DNA of 64,000 nucleotides from Spirosoma radiotolerans (GTDB taxonomy: Bacteria > Bacteroidota > Bacteroidia > Cytophagales > Spirosomataceae), in the NCBI RefSeq assembly GCF_000974425.1, contig NZ_CP010429.1, forward strand, positions 4,030,001-4,094,000, given 5' to 3'. Below, piece by piece: positions 60,222-64,000 of the stretch. Made by a program: the position numbers and the translations under genes. Each line of letters opens with the position of its first letter. The first letter of the stretch is position 1. Under the pieces are notes generated by a model that did no database searches, had not been told where the DNA came from, and worked only from the letters and a program-made list of their open reading frames with translations.

Positions 60222-60698
60222 GCGCTTTCGTTTTAAGCTTTTTTAACGACAGATTATATTTTGAAGAATTGCGAATAATATTAAAAAATGGAAACATTTC
60301 TTAGCCACGAACGTTATGTTGATAAAACCGGAACAAGATACTATCTTTGCTACCATCAATCTGGTCGGCAGGTAGTGCTTCTACCAAAGCAGCAATCTGT
60401 AGCTACGGCAGGCCTCCGTTTTCCAAACGTTTTAACAACCTCCAAGTCTGGCCCCACCAGGCGGTTGTGTTTGGATTAAGCAAATCACCCCAATTCATAT
60501 TTTTGATTTATTTAATCGCGTAATTACTTGAATTTGTTGAGGTTAATTTGGTTTGTTCAATCAATTATCCTTCCTGTAGGCCTCCGTTAACGTGCCAACT
60601 TGACCGCGAAATCGGCCATTTCATTCATATAACAACTCCCAACTTTCATTATTACCGCTCTAGCGGTCCTTTCAAGGTTTATTGCTAACCTGACCTTT
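60222..60698 (+). promoter_or_regulatory. Long rho upstream/leader region with two candidate promoters
   Basis: About 480 bp without a gene I trust. Two -7 boxes match TAnnTTTG: TATCTTTG (60352-60359, identical to the bamD box) and TATTTTTG (60498-60505). Either would give rho a leader of roughly 190-340 nt. In the leader AGGCCTCCGTT occurs twice (60410-60420, 60578-60588). A hairpin can form from ACAACC and GGTTGT around 60435-60467, and ACCGCTCTAGCGGT (60654-60667) is a palindrome. Such a leader could serve Rho autoregulation. A 63-codon frame at 60288-60479 runs through it but is not convincing. Confidence 0.5.
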
Positions 60699-62987
60699 AT
60701 GTTCAAGAAAGAAGAATTAGACATGAAGCTTCTCTCGGAGCTTCACCCCATTGCCGAGCAATTCGGGATTCGTAACATTAGCAAATTCAATAAGGAAAAA
60801 CTAGTTTACGAAATTATAAAGCAGCAATCCGAGCGCCCAGGCCCGGCTGCCGAAGAAACAGCCCCCGCCGGGGAAGCCCCCAAGCGCGGACGTCGTACCA
60901 AGGCGGTTACTACCCCTGACGTACAACCCGTTACTCCAGTAGCAGCCGATAGTCCTGCTAACCAACCCGTAGAAAATCCGGTAGCGCTACCTGCTACTAA
61001 CGATACAACCACCACAACTCCAGATACGGCGAAACCTCGTTTACGCAGCCGCCGGGATCGGGACGTTGTTACGCAACCAACAGCCTTAGCTGAACCAGTA
61101 ACGCCGACAGAAGCACCTGCTTCTCCAGTGAGCGAAAGTTCTGCCTCGGTTGAAAGCAGCGCCACACCAGCGGTCGAGCCAGCACCAGCAGTCAACGGGA
61201 GCGCACCAGCCGAAGTAAGTAATGAGACTGTAAATGACCCGCAAACCGCACGTCAGCCGCGCGAAAACCGCGAACGGACGACATCAGGCCAGCGGACTAC
61301 TTCCTTCGGTCAACCCGCCCGAAATCGTACGGACAGCGATGGCACGTCGACACCAAACGACCGTAATTTCCGGACAAACAATGGCCGTAATGATCGGAAC
61401 GACCGCAATGGTCGGCAGGATTTAAATCAACAGCGGAACCAGCGTACGGATGGTACACAATCCGGTCCACGGGACGCACGTCCACGGTTTGATGCCAACC
61501 GCGACCGTACGGATGGCATACGCGACAACAACCAGCGTCGGGATCAGCGGCCACGTACCCAGCGCGTTGTAACGGATGAGACCGGACTGAACTATGGTGG
61601 CCAGGCCGACGAAGAGTTCATGACGCCTACCGTTATTACGGAAGATAACGCGGCCAATATGCAAACGGCCGACGCCAACCCAACCGCTGATACAGTAGCC
61701 GTGGTCCAGCCATCGGGCGTACCCACCGAAACACAGGATGGTCAACAGCCTCAATCGGAATCCAGCCAAACGGACCAACCAGTTCAGCATCAGATTCCAC
61801 AAGCATCGCGGGAAGCGCAGGAATACCAGAACCGCATTCGCCGTCAGTATAACCAGCACATTCGCGAATTCGATGGCATTATCGATAACGAAGGTGTTCT
61901 GGAAATTATGCAGGACGGTGGTTATGGCTTTCTGCGCTCAGCCGACTACAATTACTTAGCCAGCCCCGATGATATTTATGTATCACCATCGCAGATCAAA
62001 CTATTCGGTTTGAAAACCGGCGATACCGTGCGTGGTGCTATTCGCCCACCCAAGGAAGGCGAAAAATACTTTGCCCTGCTGCGTGTTTCGACCGTCAATG
62101 GCAAAACCACGGAGGAGATCCGTGACCGGATTCCTTTTGAATACCTCACTCCTCTTTTCCCGGAAGAACAGCTTCATTTGAGCAATCGCCCCGAAAATTA
62201 TTCGTCGCGCGTGTTAGATCTGTTCGCCCCCATTGGCAAAGGTCAGCGGGGTATGATTGTAGCTCAGCCCAAAACCGGTAAGACTGTTCTGCTGAAAGAA
62301 ATTGCCAACGCGATTACGAAGAACCACCCGGAGGTATATCTGATTGTGCTGCTGATTGACGAACGTCCTGAAGAAGTAACGGATATGGCCCGCAGCGTGA
62401 ATGCGGAGGTTATTTCCTCAACCTTTGATGAGCAGGCTGACCGTCACGTAAAAGTGTCGAGTATGGTGCTTGAGAAGGCCAAACGGATGGTTGAATGCGG
62501 CCACGATGTGGTTATTCTGCTCGATTCGATTACCCGTCTGGCCAGGGCCTACAACACGGTTGTACCCTCTTCGGGTAAAATTCTGTCGGGTGGTGTTGAT
62601 GCCAACGCCCTGCACCGGCCGAAGCGCTTCTTTGGGGCTGCCCGGAATGTGGAGAATGGTGGTTCATTGACCATCATCGCCACCGCCCTGATCGATACGG
62701 GTTCGAAAATGGACGAGGTTATCTTTGAAGAATTTAAAGGTACCGGCAACATGGAACTCCAGCTCGACCGCAAACTGGCGAACAAACGGGTTTATCCCGC
62801 TATCGACGTTATGGCATCGGGCACTCGTCGGGAAGATTTGTTGCTGGATAAAGAAACACTGCAACGAGTCTGGATTCTGCGCAAGCATATGGCCGATATG
62901 AATGCAATGGAAGGCATGGATTTCCTCCTTGGCCATATGAAAGGTACACGGAGTAATGAAGAGTTTCTCATTTCGATGAATCGATAA
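60699..62987 (+). CDS. rho: Transcription termination factor Rho with long disordered insertion
   Basis: 762-aa Rho, far longer than the roughly 420 residues of E. coli Rho. An N-terminal Rho_N helical domain ([20 protein letters not shown], to about residue 48) is followed by about 340 residues of low-complexity sequence. The first part is Pro/Thr/Ala/Glu-rich, the next Arg/Asn/Asp/Gln-rich ([20 protein letters not shown] region, about 220-300), the last acidic and Gln-rich. The cold-shock RNA-binding domain ([20 protein letters not shown]) and the hexameric ATPase follow, with Walker [12 protein letters not shown], the [13 protein letters not shown] segment and the Q/R-loop region. Such insertions are known in Bacteroidota Rho, and in Bacteroides the region has been reported to drive condensate formation. 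Preceded by a long leader. Confidence 0.97.
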   Translation: MFKKEELDMKLLSELHPIAEQFGIRNISKFNKEKLVYEIIKQQSERPGPAAEETAPAGEAPKRGRRTKAVTTPDVQPVTPVAADSPANQPVENPVALPATNDTTTTTPDTAKPRLRSRRDRDVVTQPTALAEPVTPTEAPASPVSESSASVESSATPAVEPAPAVNGSAPAEVSNETVNDPQTARQPRENRERTTSGQRTTSFGQPARNRTDSDGTSTPNDRNFRTNNGRNDRNDRNGRQDLNQQRNQRTDGTQSGPRDARPRFDANRDRTDGIRDNNQRRDQRPRTQRVVTDETGLNYGGQADEEFMTPTVITEDNAANMQTADANPTADTVAVVQPSGVPTETQDGQQPQSESSQTDQPVQHQIPQASREAQEYQNRIRRQYNQHIREFDGIIDNEGVLEIMQDGGYGFLRSADYNYLASPDDIYVSPSQIKLFGLKTGDTVRGAIRPPKEGEKYFALLRVSTVNGKTTEEIRDRIPFEYLTPLFPEEQLHLSNRPENYSSRVLDLFAPIGKGQRGMIVAQPKTGKTVLLKEIANAITKNHPEVYLIVLLIDERPEEVTDMARSVNAEVISSTFDEQADRHVKVSSMVLEKAKRMVECGHDVVILLDSITRLARAYNTVVPSSGKILSGGVDANALHRPKRFFGAARNVENGGSLTIIATALIDTGSKMDEVIFEEFKGTGNMELQLDRKLANKRVYPAIDVMASGTRREDLLLDKETLQRVWILRKHMADMNAMEGMDFLLGHMKGTRSNEEFLISMNR

Positions 62988-63002
62988 TCTTTTTCAGTAC
63001 CT

Positions 63003-63055
63003 AACCAGCAGGGAGTTCATAGACTGATCATCGTTCTATGAACTCCCTGCTGGTT
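63003..63055 (+). terminator. Terminator after rho
   Basis: A perfect stem of about 20 bp (63003-63022 with 63036-63055, core GCAGGGAGTTCATAG) around a 13-nt loop. Confidence 0.85.
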
Positions 63056-63136
63056 TATATACCCAGCTTTTTCAGCGAAAAGGGTAATTGGGTACTAACT
63101 AATAAATTTCTAACTTACACAATAGTTAGAAAAATT

Positions 63137-64000
63137 ATGAGAGATCTAATTCAATACGCTATTCCTGGCTTTGTCCTGTTGCTCGTTGTGGAAGTAATTG
63201 TAACGGCCATTCAGCACAAAGATTATTACGAGACAAAAGACACGGCCAGTAGCCTAAGCATGGGTATTGGCAACGTTATTGTCGGTTTTGTAGGGAAAGC
63301 GCTTGTCTTCGGCACCTATTCGCTGGTTTATCAACTCAGACTATTTACGGTAGACATGACGCAGGGATGGGCTTGGGTGGTGCTGTTCTTTGCCGACGAT
63401 TTTAGTTATTACTGGTTTCACCGGATCAGCCACAGCAGTCGGTATTTCTGGGCGTCGCACGTAGTGCACCACTCGTCCATGAAGTATAATTTGGGTACGG
63501 CCCTGCGCCAAACCTGGACGGGTAATCTATCGGGGGCCTTCATTTTTTGGATCTGGTTACCGCTGATTGGTTTTTCGCCGGTAGCCATCATGACCATGCA
63601 GTCCATTAGTCTGTTGTATCAATTCTGGATTCATACCGAGCACATCAACAAGTTTCCCGCCCCTATCGAATTTATCTTCAATACGCCTTCGCACCACCGG
63701 GTGCATCACGGTTCAGATCTGGATTATTTAGATAAAAATCATGCGGGGGTACTCATTATCTGGGATCGGCTATTTGGCACCTTTGCGCTTGAAAAGAAAC
63801 GACCTACCTATGGCCTTACGGCTAACATACACACGCACAACCCAGTGCGCATTGCGTTTCACGAGTGGGCCGCTATTGGGCAGGATATTCGCAAAGCGCC
63901 ATCGCTAAAGATAGCTTTGGGCTACATTTTCGGACCACCGGGCTGGAGCCACGATGGTTCCCGGAAAACAACCCGACAACTTCGGACGGAACAAGTAACC
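63137..64000 (+). CDS. Sterol desaturase/fatty acid hydroxylase family protein, 3' end outside window
   Basis: At least 288 codons, open to the window edge. A di-iron membrane oxygenase of the fatty-acid-hydroxylase/sterol-desaturase superfamily. The eight-histidine pattern is clear: HRISH (about residue 95), HVVHH (about 108) and HHRVHH (about 190), with another histidine in FWIHTEH. Hydrophobic helices include YAIPGFVLLLVVEVIV at the N-terminus, LFFADDFSYYWF before the first box and IFWIWLPLIGFSPVAIM. It would hydroxylate or desaturate a lipid such as a carotenoid or fatty chain; the substrate is unknown. The ATG at 63137 follows the rho terminator by 81 bp. Confidence 0.92.
   Translation, partial: MRDLIQYAIPGFVLLLVVEVIVTAIQHKDYYETKDTASSLSMGIGNVIVGFVGKALVFGTYSLVYQLRLFTVDMTQGWAWVVLFFADDFSYYWFHRISHSSRYFWASHVVHHSSMKYNLGTALRQTWTGNLSGAFIFWIWLPLIGFSPVAIMTMQSISLLYQFWIHTEHINKFPAPIEFIFNTPSHHRVHHGSDLDYLDKNHAGVLIIWDRLFGTFALEKKRPTYGLTANIHTHNPVRIAFHEWAAIGQDIRKAPSLKIALGYIFGPPGWSHDGSRKTTRQLRTEQVT

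Noticed and set aside
60288..60479. 63-codon frame starting METFLSHERYVDK ahead of rho
   Set aside because: A good TAnnTTTG promoter box lies inside it, composition turns unlike a protein in the second half, and no family is recognisable. Treated as leader DNA.

Overview
This window is chromosomal DNA from a member of the Bacteroidota, most likely a Cytophagales bacterium of the Spirosoma type. That is an inference from gene content. Promoters carry the Bacteroidota -7 motif TAnnTTTG, there are almost no Shine-Dalgarno sites, and TTG/GTG starts are common. Type IX secretion (T9SS) signatures are present, and gene orders such as bamD-rpoZ-coaBC-DUF4835-recN and coaX-OMP-lptC are typical of the phylum. 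No rRNA, tRNA, CRISPR array, prophage or transposase was seen.

Layout. 1-7.4 kb: the end of a GAPDH gene, a Dps ferritin, a TPR sensor kinase convergent with a large sigma-54-type response regulator, and an AraC-type regulator. 7.4-15 kb: rsmE and mtaB (RNA modification), a small DUF1304 membrane protein, an outer-membrane porin with an Amt ammonium channel, and a ferredoxin divergent from an acyl-CoA reductase. 15-21 kb: a GH16 lipoprotein, two esterases, a DinB-fold protein, an ATP-grasp enzyme and a lipase-like lipoprotein. 21.3-27.8 kb: two tandem TldD/TldE protease pairs, each TldD with a Tat signal. 28-37.4 kb: Uma2 and GNAT genes, then a DUF4159-MoxR-DUF58-BatA-DUF4175-like membrane operon. 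37.5-43.6 kb: an ECF sigma factor with a small membrane protein, an amidoligase-type cluster (GCS2 ligase, class I amidotransferase, ATP-grasp-like protein), an SDR and a second DinB protein. 43.6-64 kb: mostly housekeeping and envelope genes (a PorE-like OmpA protein, tilS, an OstA/LptA-like protein, a T9SS cargo-like protein, bamD to recN, SCO and cytochrome c, lptC, an outer-membrane protein, coaX), rho with a very long disordered insertion, and a truncated sterol-desaturase-family gene.

Together these genes cover envelope biogenesis (BamD, LptC, OstA-like, T9SS parts), respiration (SCO, cytochrome c), cofactor synthesis (CoaBC, CoaX) and RNA modification. The less ordinary parts are the exported TldD/E pairs, the amidoligase cluster, the IDR-bearing Rho, and a set of intergenic composite palindromes. 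Several of these palindromes share outer arms and a GCTGACGC core while their inner arms differ. They are concentrated between 21 and 32.3 kb, inside the TldD/E and MoxR gene groups.
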